From NCBI GenBank assembly GCA_001599915.1, contig BCIG01000029.1, positions 66,654-130,653 of the forward strand: a stretch of 64,000 bases of DNA, in the 5' to 3' direction. This document shows positions 12,421 through 23,188 of the stretch, piece by piece. The stretch comes from Symbiotaphrina buchneri (Eukaryota; Ascomycota; Symbiotaphrinales; Symbiotaphrinaceae). Under the pieces are notes generated by a model. The model had not been told where the DNA came from. It ran no database searches and worked only from the letters and a program-made list of their open reading frames with translations. Position numbers and translations under genes: made by a program. Each line of letters starts with the position of its first letter. Position 1 is the first letter of the stretch.

Positions 12421-12513
12421 GTGAATCACATTATGACACGACAGCGTCACGCCTCAGAGCCGCCATCGTCCACGTCAGAAGGCCAACGAAGCTGTTTCCC
12501 TTCCTCTATATAA
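12421..12513 (+). promoter_or_regulatory. Array promoter, copy 3
   Basis: GTGAATCACA at 12421, CCACGTCA at 12470-12477, CCAACGAAGCTGTTTCCC at about 12483, TATATAAG at 12507, 214 bases before the ATG at 12721. Confidence 0.65.
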
Positions 12514-12720
12514 GACCCCAGTCTCTGCTTGAAAGAGAGCCACTTAAAAGGCCATTTCTCTACCAGAACCTTGCTCCTAGCAGTACCTTCCATCAATCGA
12601 CCATCGATCACAGATCTATACCCTGCAAATCTCCACACATTATTCACAAACTAAAACGCCAATAACCACCCACAAGTACACCTCCAATAACCAGGCGAAC
12701 CAACGAACGGCCCTCACGCC

Positions 12721-12900
12721 ATGTGTGCCCACATCATGAACTTCTACCTCCAGTGCAACCACTGGCAAAAGAACGGGGAGAAGCCATGTGATTTAGCGCC
12801 CCCTCCCTGTCCCAGCAACCTTTGGTGGAACTACCATGGCAGGCCAATAGATGGGCTGTGCTGCGTGTGCCGCGAATTAACCCCGCCTCCTACTCCTTGA
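12721..12900 (+). CDS. Small Cys/His protein (59 aa), array copy 3
   Basis: An intronless 59-residue frame paralogous to the copy at 12039. It keeps C2, C12-x-H14, C23, C30 and C47/C48-x-C50 with the ending RELTPPPTP. The loop between C30 and C47 is longer and Trp-rich (NLWWNYHG). No signal peptide. Compared with copy 2 only about a third of residues are identical, yet the metal-ligand positions and the tail are kept, which points to selection on the protein. Function is unknown; zinc binding is inferred from the ligand spacing alone. Confidence 0.7.
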   Translation: MCAHIMNFYLQCNHWQKNGEKPCDLAPPPCPSNLWWNYHGRPIDGLCCVCRELTPPPTP

Positions 12901-13185
12901 TCAGGGAGGATAGTGCTGAGGGGTCTCTCGATGAGTGTTCTGCGTGATTCAAGGCGTCTGCTGCGTTTAGATAGTCGGGAGTTCGCAGTAGATTTCTATT
13001 CTTAGAGGATGATAATCATGATATCCTCTTCGTTTCTCCTTTCTCCTTTTTATCTTTTACTGTATGCCTGGCTTTATATCACTTAGCTTTCAGTCTCTGA
13101 GGCATTTCCGAAACAATTCTTCACCAGACTGCGACCTGCAACGACGTGTGGACCGAAATTGCCTTTCACATATGCAATCTGCAGC

Positions 13186-14705
13186 TTACACATAGCACCA
13201 TCCTCTCTTCAACGGCTGCGCCTCCACACCCGCCCTTTTCCTTATCTCCTTCATAGCCTCCCTAGCCTGGCTCTTAATCTCCTCCTCATCCACGTTCACC
13301 AACCTGCCTTCTTCCACGAGCACCTGGCCATCCACAACCACCATATCGACATCATTGCCCGTACACTCATGCACGACGACCGTAACAGGATGCGGCCCAC
13401 CCTTACCGACTTGCTGCGTATCATACGGCGCCGCAAACAAACTGCCAGGATCCACAACCACAAAGTCCGCCTTCTTGCCGACCTCCAAGCTGCCAATCTC
13501 CCTCTCCAGACCCAACGCTTTCGCCGCATTAATCGTCGCCATCTCCAATACCTGCTCTGCAGGCATGACATCCGCATCGAGCGTGCGTCCCTTATGAATA
13601 ACGCCCGCAAGATGCATATCGCGAAACAAATCATACGAATTCGACGCAATGCCATCCGAGCCCAGCGCGACACTGACACCTTTAGCCAGCATCTCGGGAA
13701 CCTTCGCAATGCCATCCGCCAACTTCGCATTACTCGTCGGGTTATGCGCGACCCAGGTGCCCGTGCGCTCTAGGATCTCCAGATCTACGCCCAGATCCAG
13801 GTGGCACATATGCGCCAGCACCGTCTGCGGGCCGGTCAGCTGCGCCGCCTCGCAGAACTGCATCGGGCTCGCGCCGTCGTAGCACTCGCGGATCAGTTCC
13901 TGGTCGCGCGCCGCCTCGGCGACGTGCACGGTTAGCCGCAGGTCGTGGGCCCGGCAGGCTTCTCCGACGGACGCGAAGAATGACAGGTCAACCCCGCGCG
14001 GCGTCTCGGCGGCGACCCACACGTGCACACGCCCGGAGGCGGCCCCGTCGTAGGTCTTGTGTGCGGCGAGCGCGGCGTCGAAGGTCATGCTGGCGGCGTC
14101 GAAGGTCATGCTGGCGGCGTCCTTGTCGCGCGCGTCGGCGAAGTCGCCGGCTTTGGTGTTGGGCTTGGGGGCTTTGACCAGTTTGCCCTGTCCCTGAAAT
14201 CAGCTTTCCGTCATAGACAAGGCGAAGAGAGAGAGGGACTGACCAGACAGCCTCTAATCCCCATCTCCTGCACGGCTTTCACGACGCCTTCGAACCCCGC
14301 CGCACTTGGCAGCATAGGCTCTAGAAAACACGTCGTCCCGCTGCGCAGCATCTCCGCCATAGTCAACCGCGCCGCGACGTACCCGTCATCGCCCTGGTAG
14401 TTGGCTTCGAGCGGCCAGATCGCATCACACGCCCAGCGGTACAGCGGCATATCCTCGGCGAGGCCGCGCATTAGGGATTGTGCGAGATGCGCGTGTGCAT
14501 TGATGAGGCCTGGGATGACGATTTTGCCGTTGACATCGATGATGCGTGCTGGCGGGGATGGAGTGGACGAGGATAGGGCGGAGGCTTTGCCGATGGCGGT
14601 GATGCGGTCGGCGGTTACGAGGATGGCGCCTGAGAGAATGATCTCGCGCTGGGGATTGAGGGTTATGATCGTGGCATTGGTGTAGAGGGTTGATGTTGAT
14701 GCCAT
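13186..14705 (-). CDS. Amidohydrolase, SAH/MTA deaminase-like
   Basis: Two exons on the minus strand, 14705-14244 and 14193-13186, with a GTCAGT...TTTCAG intron in phase 0, give 489 residues. The N-terminus shows the composite domain of the family (NATIITLNPQREI), then PGLINAHAHLAQS with the HxH metal pair near residue 70, the WACDAIWPLEANY segment typical of SAH/MTA/guanine-type deaminases, VHVAEAA (third histidine), LAHMCHLD and ALGSDGIASNSYDLF (catalytic Asp). Known members deaminate S-adenosylhomocysteine, methylthioadenosine, guanine or triazines in the cytosol; substrate cannot be fixed. It has a seven-residue tandem duplication (ASMTFDA twice, 21-base repeat around 14075-14116) just after the exon junction. 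An upstream in-frame ATG at 14804 is less likely because the extra 33 residues are Arg/Ser-rich and unlike the family. A SAM methyltransferase lies 2 kb upstream on the same strand. Confidence 0.85.
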
Positions 14706-15277
14706 GCTTGGAATGCCGGGAAAGAGGAGGGCGGAGGTTGGCCGTGCAGAGGTTTGAGAAAGGGATTGTCTCCGGCGCTTTCGAGGGTGCACGAACCGGT
14801 TCAAATGTACTTCAGCCCGATAGAGACAACGTTAAAACAAGCCTTTCTATGCTGTATAAGAGTTGTGCATCATGGATTTACTGACAGGGAACGTGGATCA
14901 CGATAACGATATCTCGGTCGTCTCGGCGGTCCGTTCCCGCCGGCGGTGCGCCGTCCAGTTGACGTCCGTCCCGGCACTAAAATCAGGCCTGCCGCATGTG
15001 CTCTCCTCCAACGCCGTAACTAAGGAAAGGCTGTGATTGAAAATGCTGTGACTGAATATTTTTATATACAGTTCACGCTTTAGCATACAAAAAACTCCGT
15101 GGTTGCTTTGGAACTTCCAAGCCTCAAGCTTATATTGTTTGGTCCCACAGACGGATGAAGGCTTTTGTCATTCGCTGTATCATATAGCACTCATATTACG
15201 AGTTGAACGAACTATGTGAATGCTACCAACGATCCCTTTCCTCCTCCTACTCCCTACCACGATCAGCCCCCTACAGC
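14706..15277. other. Intergenic, no gene seen
   Basis: About 570 bases. It holds the promoter of the amidohydrolase and the 3' end of the next minus-strand gene; no recognisable motif. Confidence 0.5.
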
Positions 15278-16243
15278 TCACACCTCCGGCTCATCCTTCG
15301 CCACAAACCCCGACAAACGCGTACAAAACTTCGGCGCCCCGACCTCCCCCAAACCCTTCAACTCCCGCACCTTCTCCCCCCAAAACCGCTGCGCCACATC
15401 CTTTCCTTCAAACCTCGAAAAGACCTGCACGCGCCCGCCCGTCGACTCCCCCGTCAGCGGGTTCGTCTCTGTCTTGACGATCCAGAACGACAGCGCTTTG
15501 GGCTCCTTTTCTGCCTCGGCTGTCAGTTTCTTAAGCGCGTCCTCGAGCCCCGAGGAGGAAGAGGGGGAGGGCTGGATGTCGACGATGACGATACTTTCGT
15601 TGGCCGGAGGAGCGGGCGTGGGGATGCCGGGGCGCGTGAGGAAGCCGCAGATTGGAGCGCCGGCGCCCATTTTTGGGGGGCCGGGTTCGCGGAGCTTTTC
15701 TTTCGCGTCGGCTCTATGAAGGCGCGGGAGGAGCTTGTTAGCTGTTCTGCGGCGGCAAGAAAGAGCTCTGATGGGATAGGAGGAAGGGAGCGTACTCGAA
15801 GAAGGCTTTCAGCGGCGGGCTATTCATGTGGTCGACGGAGATGGCTTCTTGGGAGGCATAACTAGACACGTACACATAGGCATTAGCATTCTGGATCAGG
15901 ACGCGCTCTTTCGGAGTAAAGTCACGGGGTCATGGAAAATGGGAACGTGTTATGGACATGGAGGGAACGTACTGCTCGACGCCATATTGCACGTCCGGAT
16001 TGCCTTCCTCTTTGAAGAAGAAGTACGCCAGGCAGCCGGGCTCCTTGTCGGATTTCGCGTGCGCGACGGCGTCTTTGGCGAGGGATACGGCCTGGGAGGG
16101 AATGTTAGCATGCTCTTTTGGAAAATTCTGGTCTTGGAGACGGCATGTGGGAAGGCGGAGTGGGGCGCGCGCGCGAAAGGAGACGAGCCTTGGGGAGGTT
16201 GCCAGGGTAGAAGTCCACCTGGACGGTGACGCCGACGGTCATG
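15278..16243 (-). CDS. ABM-type (antibiotic biosynthesis monooxygenase-like) protein
   Basis: Minus-strand exons 16091-15973, 15861-15796 and 15713-15278 join in phase through GTACGT...TAG and GTACGC...TAG introns. They encode the signatures of a dimeric alpha/beta-barrel ABM fold: EPGCLAYFFFKEEGNPDV, then YASQEAISVDHMNSPPLKAF, the usual SxxAxxxHxxSxxF helix. A second, longer half (IVIVDIQPS...ALSFWIVKTETNP...VQVFSRFEGKDVAQRFW) looks like a further ABM-like domain. The first exon should be about 16243-16190 (MTVGVTVQVDFYPGNLPK), but I cannot find a canonical donor in the right phase there, so the first junction is uncertain. Total length is about 225 residues. ABM proteins act as cofactor-free oxygenases or as small stress-linked proteins. 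Neighbours on the same strand are an O-methyltransferase and an amidohydrolase. Confidence 0.75.
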
Positions 16244-16705
16244 ATGGAGGTTGGCGGAGGTATGGATTTGAAGACTCGGTGGGAGAATGAGGCGGCCGAT
16301 AGATGATGCCGAAGCGCTATGTATCCCGCTTGTGAAGGTAGGTGGAGGATGTAGGATGTTTGGGGTAAATTGAACGTTGGAGATGTGGGGTCACCAACAC
16401 CAAATGTGGAGCGCGATGGTGACCCCACCCAGACAGTTCTAGACAAGCCGGTAGGCACCACAGGACAACCATCCAGCCTTGTGCAGTTTATAGATTTCAG
16501 CACTGAATGTGCGAGCTGTCAAATACAGGACAAGGAATCTCATGCCGGCGAGGAGGACAATGAGAACCAGAAAAATCTAGTCTGGAGCCCTCAGCAGTTC
16601 AGCATGTGCTTCAAAAGACCATCGGACCATGGTTTATGTGCTATCCCTGTTACCCAAACTGCCATTGCCAAAGCCCTGCTTTCAGCTCTTCAATAAATCA
16701 AACCC
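16244..16705. other. Intergenic, no gene seen
   Basis: About 460 bases between the ABM gene and the O-methyltransferase stop. Includes the imperfect repeat GGGGTCACCAAC / GGTGACCCCACC around 16387-16428, an inverted pair that might be a regulator site for the ABM gene. Confidence 0.45.
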
Positions 16706-18103
16706 CTATTTCCGCACCGCCTCAATAACGCTATCCATCAACGGATCCGTATACCCATGTATGCCGTTAATTCCCAATCCAACCCTCTCCAACAACGCAC
16801 GCCACTGTTTCTCCGTGCGCTCCATAGCCGCCAGACACGCCATCATAGTGATATCCAAGTTCGCCGCTTGGTAATGCGCGCCCTTATCCGGGAGGACCAT
16901 CTCGTCGATCAAGATGACCGAGTCGTCGGCCATGGCATCGATGGTGTTTTGGAGAATGAGCACGGCGCGGTCGTCCGGGTAGTCGTGCAGGATGTTGCGC
17001 ATGTAGTACGCTTTGGCGCCTGGGGGGTGAGGAGGTGTTAGTAGAGGCCGGGAAGGGGGGGATGTGTGGTGAAAGTTGGGGAGACGGACCTTTGACGGGC
17101 TGCTCGCTCCAGAAATCATGTACCGTCTTCTCGACCCCCTCAGTGGGAAGAGCATGCTCAATCGCCGACCCCAAATCCTGCAGCACCACGCGTCCCTTCA
17201 AACCGGGGAACCTCTTCTTCAGCGCCGCGCACTGGTGTCCCACACCGCCTCCAACATCAACGAACAGCGCGCGCCGGGGGTCCGGATTCGCCAGTGCTTT
17301 CTCCACGGGGTACGCATCGAACCAGGTGCGCTGCCCGTGGCTGACGCTCATGAAGGTATGCATGTCCTTAGCCTGCTCTTCGTGGCCGGGGCTGATCATG
17401 TAGACGAACGGGTGCAGGTCGGTTTTGAAGCCCCGCTGGAAAGGGCAGTGCAGGGGGTCGGTTGGGTTGGTGTACCCCGTGTCGGAGAGGAAGCCGGGGA
17501 GTTCGTTCATGTTAGGCATGACGTTGTAGAAGCTGCGAGCAAGGTTAGAGGACGGGGAACTGGAGAAGGGAGGGACGGACTTGTGGCGGATGGCGGCGCG
17601 GTAGCCCGGGGTGCTGAAGGCTTTGGTCAGGCGGTTTGCGGCGTATACGTCTTCGTCGACTTCGTCAATTAGGCCATGGGATGAGAGGAAGCGGAGGAGT
17701 CGGCCTGGTCATCAAGTGAGCACATGGTTGCCAGACTGCAAGATTCAATATCGCGACTATACCGGCCAGTATCGGGTCAACATTTGTTGCTTTCGCCAGT
17801 TGGCTTGTCGTCATGGGAGCTTCAGCTCCGGTCAGCGTCTCAAAAAACTTTGCGTTGCTGGCCACGGTGGCAATAACGAGCGGATAGGGCTGCGGGGAGT
17901 CATTCTAAGCTCAGCATGCGCTGGTATTTTGAGGAAGTGTATACCGAGTATATGATGCGGTCCACGCTGTCGTGCGTATCTTCAAGAGCCATCCATGCCT
18001 CGCGAGTACTGTTGTACAGCTCTTTCCTCTTGGCAGGACTCAATTCCTCGGGTTTTATGCTCTTCAGCTGCTGGATCAGTTGGTCTACAGATGTTGAAGA
18101 CAT
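16706..18103 (-). CDS. SAM-dependent O-methyltransferase (plant COMT type)
   Basis: Five minus-strand exons, 18103-17945, 17889-17763, 17704-17581, 17532-17090 and 17019-16706, all with GT...AG borders and matching phases, give 388 residues, the usual length for fungal secondary-metabolite O-methyltransferases. The N-terminal helical dimerisation part contains ATNVDPILAGRLLRFLSSHG (winged-helix region). The catalytic part has the SAM site LFVDVGGGVGHQCAALKKRF, KGRVVLQDLG, and AKAYYMRNILHDYPDDRAV with the catalytic-base region, then ILIDEMVLPDKG and DITMMACLAAMERTEKQW. It transfers a methyl group from SAM to a hydroxyl, normally of an aromatic or polyketide product. Start 18103 is chosen over an in-frame ATG seven codons upstream because it begins the amphipathic first helix. 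The substrate is unknown. Confidence 0.9.
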
Positions 18104-20020
18104 GGTGCTGTCGTTGAAAAGCAACTTCAGGAATGACCTAGATGGGCACTCCGGGTATCCGCAGGCTGTAAAAAGAAAAGTGGTCTCGACTTTAAATATT
18201 AGAGATGCGAATCAACAATAAGTACATCCCCACAGCCTTACTTAAATGTTGCCATTATGTTGGGGGCCAAAGCCGGCTGGAGCCAGCTTAGACTCCACAG
18301 CCCGGATTCTCGGCAGCATGACGCCAAGTCCACCGGTCTGCTCGCAGACTGGATGATTGTGGAGGCCACCCAGTTGTCAGTTCCTCCAATCATAGCTCTG
18401 GTTGAAGGTGCGGCTGGACCCTGCGCTTTGATTCCTCGTGCGCTAAAGACGCCAATCCAATGGCTCGGGCGGTACACGGCTTGACGGTCTGTTCAGCTCG
18501 CAACTTGAGTACGGGAAGAGGAATAGACCAAAAGCCTCTCGTAAGGTTAAGTGATAGGCGAGGCTTAATAGCATGCTAAGAACGGTTGTGTGAGGGGGGA
18601 ACGTTCGTTGTAGCAGTAAAGCCTTATCAGTGACTCAGTTGAATACGTCAGGCGTCCGTTGATGCCGCGTAAGCAAGGCATATGTACTCGAGTACATCCA
18701 GATAGCGGAAGATTCTGACCACATCCTGGAGGGCCGTTTGCAAGAGCCATCAACTGGAGCCAATTATTACTCAGGATCTCGACGGGAAATCTTCTTCTAG
18801 CCTGAGGACGTTTAATGTGCTGTCAGCGTCAGCACCAATCTGAGGTACCTTACCTTACTGATCTGATACATGGTGTGGGAAAGCTTATGTAGGGGTGGGT
18901 AATCACGGTCTAACCCCACGTGGTCCGTATTAAAGCAAAGCTGACGCTGACCGTGCAGATTGGAGAGGAAGCTTGATTCGCACCGTCAGCATCTAGATAG
19001 TGTGCTGACCACCACCTCGCATTCGGCGGCAGCGGTGTAGAAGGCCAACGGCCACCAACTCTCGTTGTCGTCTGCGACACCGCCAACCGGATCCGTCCGT
19101 CTGGCATCGATCTGTCTAGCGATCCCGTCGTGTCTCCTCGGCATGTTTCCGACCCCAACTGTGGCAGCTGAAAAGACGTTCTCTAGTAAGCACCAAACCT
19201 CGCGCACTTGAAAAATTCCAACATGAACAAGGGTTGTCGCAACAGACCAACTTGACCGCCGCATTTGGGGTTCTGACAGTCATGTATCGCCTCAGAATAT
19301 TTGGATGGAGACTCACACAATTATTTCTCGTGCGACCATCTCCGTCCCTGCAACGGTTACCCAGGAAGGAGCCATGTTCGTCGACGAGTAGTTATCCCCG
19401 CTCCACGGCTCCGAAGATCTATTCTTGGAGGACAGCACACGGCAGTCCCGGGCGCTCCATCGTATCCAGCTTCCTGCACAGTCCTCGGCATTGCCCACAT
19501 CGAAGTATAACAATGCATCTGTCATCGACGTCGTCCAAAGTCAAATGCTCGGGAATTGTCATCCTGCGACTCCGATGGCGCTTGCATCAATAACGCCCAC
19601 TGTAAACTCTACAATGCTTTGACGGCAATGCGACAACCTGGTATGCAGAAATCGCAGATGGAGGCCTGGTTTTCTGGCTCTTGATAGTGCTGGGACTCCA
19701 GGAGAGCTGGAGGTCAAGGGCTGATGAGAGGCGTGAAAGACTGAGATAAGAATCTGGCGCGATGACGATACATACTTCGTATGTCTAGAACCTTATCTAA
19801 ATCCTAATCTGAAACTCGGGTGACCAATTGAATGAATAGGGGCGTACAGGGATGTTCCGGTGAGGCTGAACTATAATCCGGTGTTACACCGCCGGTTTCA
19901 TGATCCCTGTGACCTCATTTCACCGAGGGCGCGTCCCTCAATCCATCGAAAGAACCTCAGTTCTAGCTGGCAATACTACATATCTGCGAGTCATCGCTCA
20001 CAACATAAGTCAAGCCCACC
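18104..20020. other. Long intergenic stretch, nothing recognised
   Basis: About 1.9 kb. Several short overlapping open frames on the minus strand at 18910-19525 contain no known domain and lie in different frames; they could be an old gene remnant but I cannot identify it. The last part should hold the promoter of the membrane protein at 20021. Confidence 0.45.
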
Positions 20021-20942
20021 ATGGCGGTCCCTACACGCCGAGGTAGATCCTTGGACAGCATCCTTCGCACGACATGGGAAGTCATCACCACGCCTGCCGC
20101 TTGCGCCCACTTCGAGCTCCAGGAACTCCTCGACCGGAAGGACTACGCCACCGACGACCAAGCCGCCGTCAAGGAATGGCTCGCAAACCGCTCAGCTGAC
20201 TGCGACAACGTCGGCGTCATCGTACGTCACCCGCCCTCCTTCTCGTTCCTCAACCCCGAGCACAAAACCACCTGCCAACCTCAAACTAACCCACCCCCCA
20301 GGGCGCACTAATCCTCGGCATCGCCTTCAGCGCCGCCTGGTCGACGCACGCCGGGAGCATCAGCGTCCACCCGTCCGTGCCGATCCTGTGGTACAACGCG
20401 TTCCTGTGGTCGGGGCTTTCGATCATCCTGGCGCGCTACCAGACGACGCTGATCCGCTGCGCCTTCCGCGTCGTGCCCTCGGACATCGCCGCGGCGCTGG
20501 TGGGCAGCAGCGATCTGGCGGTGACGGCGACGAAGAAGCGCTGGGCCCTTGGTAGTCCGGGAACGTTGCTGAGCTGGTCGATTTTGTGCTTTATTGTGGG
20601 CTTTGTGGTTATGCTGTGGACATTGGATTCGAGTGCTGCGCCGAGCTTGAGGGATCAGAGGAAGGTACGTGTCCTTGCTACTGCTGGGGTGTATGAGTTG
20701 CTACAGTTGGCAACTGAGGTTGGGAAATTGGTACTGATGTCAGTTTCAATATGCAGATTGCCGAAGGCGTGACGGTGCTGTTTGGGTTGAGCACGTTCAT
20801 CTTCATTTTTGTCAATTGGGTCACCTATGCATCCATGTTACCGGAGTTGGAGGCGTCGAGTCTGCGGCAGAAGACCTTGTACAGCCATCATCAAGCGCCT
20901 CGAGTTGCCACCGGTACTGGCGGAGAGACGTTATTGTCTTAG
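20021..20942 (+). CDS. Small multi-pass membrane protein, unknown function
   Basis: Three exons, 20021-20221, 20302-20664 and 20757-20942, with GTACGT...CCCAG and GTACGT...ATGCAG introns in phase 0, give 249 residues. The N-terminal 67 residues are hydrophilic and charged. They are followed by about four hydrophobic segments: GALILGIAFSAAWS, VPILWYNAFLWSGLSIILAR, LLSWSILCFIVGFVVMLWTL and TVLFGLSTFIFIFVNWV. The C-terminal 40 residues are hydrophilic. I do not recognise a family with certainty; similar short membrane proteins are widespread in Pezizomycotina. It lies between the O-methyltransferase and the flavocytochrome gene, on the opposite strand to the former. Confidence 0.75.
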
Positions 20943-21454
20943 GCAAGCTTGTAACACCCCTCGAAGCCCCTGTGGCGGACCACTTCTGACATTCTTTTGA
21001 CTCAGATGCTCCTTTGAAGGCGTCGCTCTTTGGTTGCTTCTTTGGCGATGACATAGCGAGAGCCTTTCCTGTACAGTGGCAGTTCCATATCGTTGTTAAA
21101 GGTTCTAGCCCATCGCGAACAATGTGCATGTAGAAGCCGTTCCTTTGGATTACAATGATCTACATCATCCACTAAAGCTGTGATAATAGTGCTGATATGT
21201 GCCCTTCCCAAGAACACCGTTGCTTTGTACATGTCACTTATCCACCATACGATCATCTGCTTTTTCTAATCGTAACCTGTCCATTTAGTAATTAGCATTT
21301 CTCCATTGGGTAACCATTTGCCGAGATCTACCGAGCTCTTTCGCCCGCCATCTTTCCCCACCTCCACATTCCTTCCCGCACCATCACACACGAGCCTTAC
21401 CTCAGGAACGCTTGGGCATTTGGGTCTCGTGCGAGCATTAACAGGGCGTCCAAA
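20943..21454. other. Intergenic, no gene seen
   Basis: About 510 bases separating two plus-strand genes. The pyrimidine-rich run just before 21455 fits a fungal core promoter without a TATA box. Confidence 0.5.
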
Positions 21455-23188
21455 ATGGTACTCACCGCAGACGAAGTCGCCAAGCACAACTCGCGGGCGT
21501 CCTGCTGGGTGATCATCCGCGGCGAAGCGTTCGACCTCACCGACTTTCTAGACGACCACCCCGGCGGCGCGAATATCATTTTGAAGTATGCGGGACGAGA
21601 CGCGACGGCTGAGTTTGTATGCCGACTGACCGCTCTCTGGGTGAATAGGGGTGATTGGGCTGATGAGAATGTGTAGGAGCCGTGTCATCCGGAAGGGATC
21701 ATCGAGGAGACGTTGCCCGAGGAGAAACGTCTCGGTAAGGTGGTGATGGGGTCTGAAAAGGCGGCTGGGGCGGGGAAGCAGGAGAAGGCGTTAGGGACGG
21801 TGGAGAAGGGAGGGAAGACACCGCTGGAGGCTTGTATAAGTCTGTATGATTTCGAGGTGAGCGTTTGACAAGCTGATGCACAAGATGCTGGCTCTTAACC
21901 CGGCCGATCTAGGAAATTTGCAAGACGTCACTGTCAGAGCGAGCATGGACATACTACTCCTCCGCCGCCGACGACTCAATATGTTAGTTCTCTGCACCAT
22001 CCGCCCTCTATTCATCCAGTCTACACGCAACCTAACCGCTCCACCAGCCGACGACCTCAACCAACAATCTTTCCGCCGGATCCTCTTCCGCCCACGCGTA
22101 ATGCTCAACGTCGAAAAAGTCTCCCTCTCCACCTCCATCATGGACCACGCCTCCTCCCTTCCAATCTTCATCGCACCCGCCGCACTCGCCCGGCTCGCAC
22201 ATCCAGACGGCGAAGCCGCGCTCTGCCGCGCGGCGGGCAAAGCCGGCATCATCCAATTCGTCTCGTCCAACGCGTCCCTGACCCCCGAAGAGATCTCCCG
22301 CGCGCGGCTCTCCGCTTCCCAGCCACTCTTCTTCCAACTCTACGTGGTAACAGAACGCGCGCGCACGGAGCGGCTCCTCAAACGCATCACGCGCGCCGGC
22401 TACCGCGGGCTGATCGTGACGGTCGACACCGCCGTGCCGGGCAAGCGCGAGAGCGACGAGCGGTACAAAGCGCGCCTCCTCTCCAATTCTGCCGAACAGC
22501 CCAAACCGCTCGGCCTCTCCTACGGCGGCTGGGTGACGCCCTCACTGACCTGGTCTGATCTCGCGTGGCTGCGCGAGCACTGGTCCGGCGCGCTGGCCGT
22601 CAAGGGCATCATGACGGCCGAGGACGCGGTGCTGGCGGCCCGCCATGGCGTGGACGCGATTTATCTCTCGAACCATGGCGGCCGCCAGCTGGACGGCAGC
22701 CCGCCGGCGCTGCTGACGTTGTTGGAGATTAGACGGTATGCGCCGGAGGTGCTGGAGAAGGTGCAGGTGCTCCTGGATGGAGGCGTGAGGAGGGGTGCGG
22801 ATGTGGTTAAGGCGCTGGCGTTGGGTGCGACGGCGTGTGGGCTGGGAAGATCGTTTTTGTATGCTCTGGGCGCGCATGGACCGAAGGGCGTGGAGAGGGC
22901 GGTGGAGAGTAAGTCGTGCCCCTGTTGCTTTTGTTGTCTGTTGTGGCGTGGCTGATGATGATGCAGTCCTTCGCCGAGAGATGGAGATTGCATTGCGGTT
23001 GGTGGGCGTTAATTCCGTGGATGAGCTGACCCCGGATCATGTGCGTCTTCTCTTTCCCGTCTCCCAGCTCGCGACTCCCCACTCTAACTCTCTTCACTCT
23101 TCACCAGGTCAACACCAAACTCCTTGACCCGTGGGTCGCCGAACCGAGCGTCTTCACACAGGCCGCTGGCGCCCAGGCGAAACTATAA
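21455..23188 (+). CDS. Flavocytochrome b2-like FMN-dependent alpha-hydroxyacid dehydrogenase
   Basis: Six exons, 21455-21616, 21677-21856, 21913-21982, 22048-22908, 22967-23040 and 23108-23188, all in phase, give 475 residues. Residues 1-80 are a cytochrome b5 heme domain with both axial histidines (DDHPGGANIILKYAG and FEPCHPEG). The FMN barrel follows: SERAWTYYSSAADDS (catalytic Tyr), FRPRVMLNVEKVS, IFIAPAALARLAHPDGE, FFQLYV, GLIVTVDTAVPGKRE, AVKGIMTAEDAV (Lys), IYLSNHGGRQLDG (catalytic His and substrate Arg) and VLLDGGVRRGADVVKALALG. The family oxidises L-lactate or related hydroxyacids and passes electrons to cytochrome c. Unlike yeast Cyb2 there is no mitochondrial presequence before the heme domain, so a cytosolic location is inferred. 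Short exons at both ends explain why no long continuous frame is seen. Confidence 0.9.

Larger units (their letters stand above)
11100..13020 (+). repeat. Threefold tandem duplication of a promoter-plus-small-gene unit
   Basis: Three diverged direct copies of roughly 600-680 bases lie near 11100-11690, 11700-12380 and 12385-13020. Shared landmarks in order are GATATCTGCA (copies 2 and 3), GTGAATCACA at 11116, 11747 and 12421, CCACGTCA at 11800 and 12470 (weaker in copy 1), a GCCAACGAAGCTGTTTC-like block, TATATAA at 11199, 11837 and 12507, an AC-rich leader, the start ATGTGYGYCYAC at 11364, 12039 and 12721, a small coding region ending in CCGCCTNMTACTCCTTGA or similar, and a similar 3' tail. 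Start codons are 675 and 682 bases apart. Similarity runs through promoter, leader, coding part and trailer, so whole units were duplicated. The divergence suggests the duplications are old. Confidence 0.85.
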
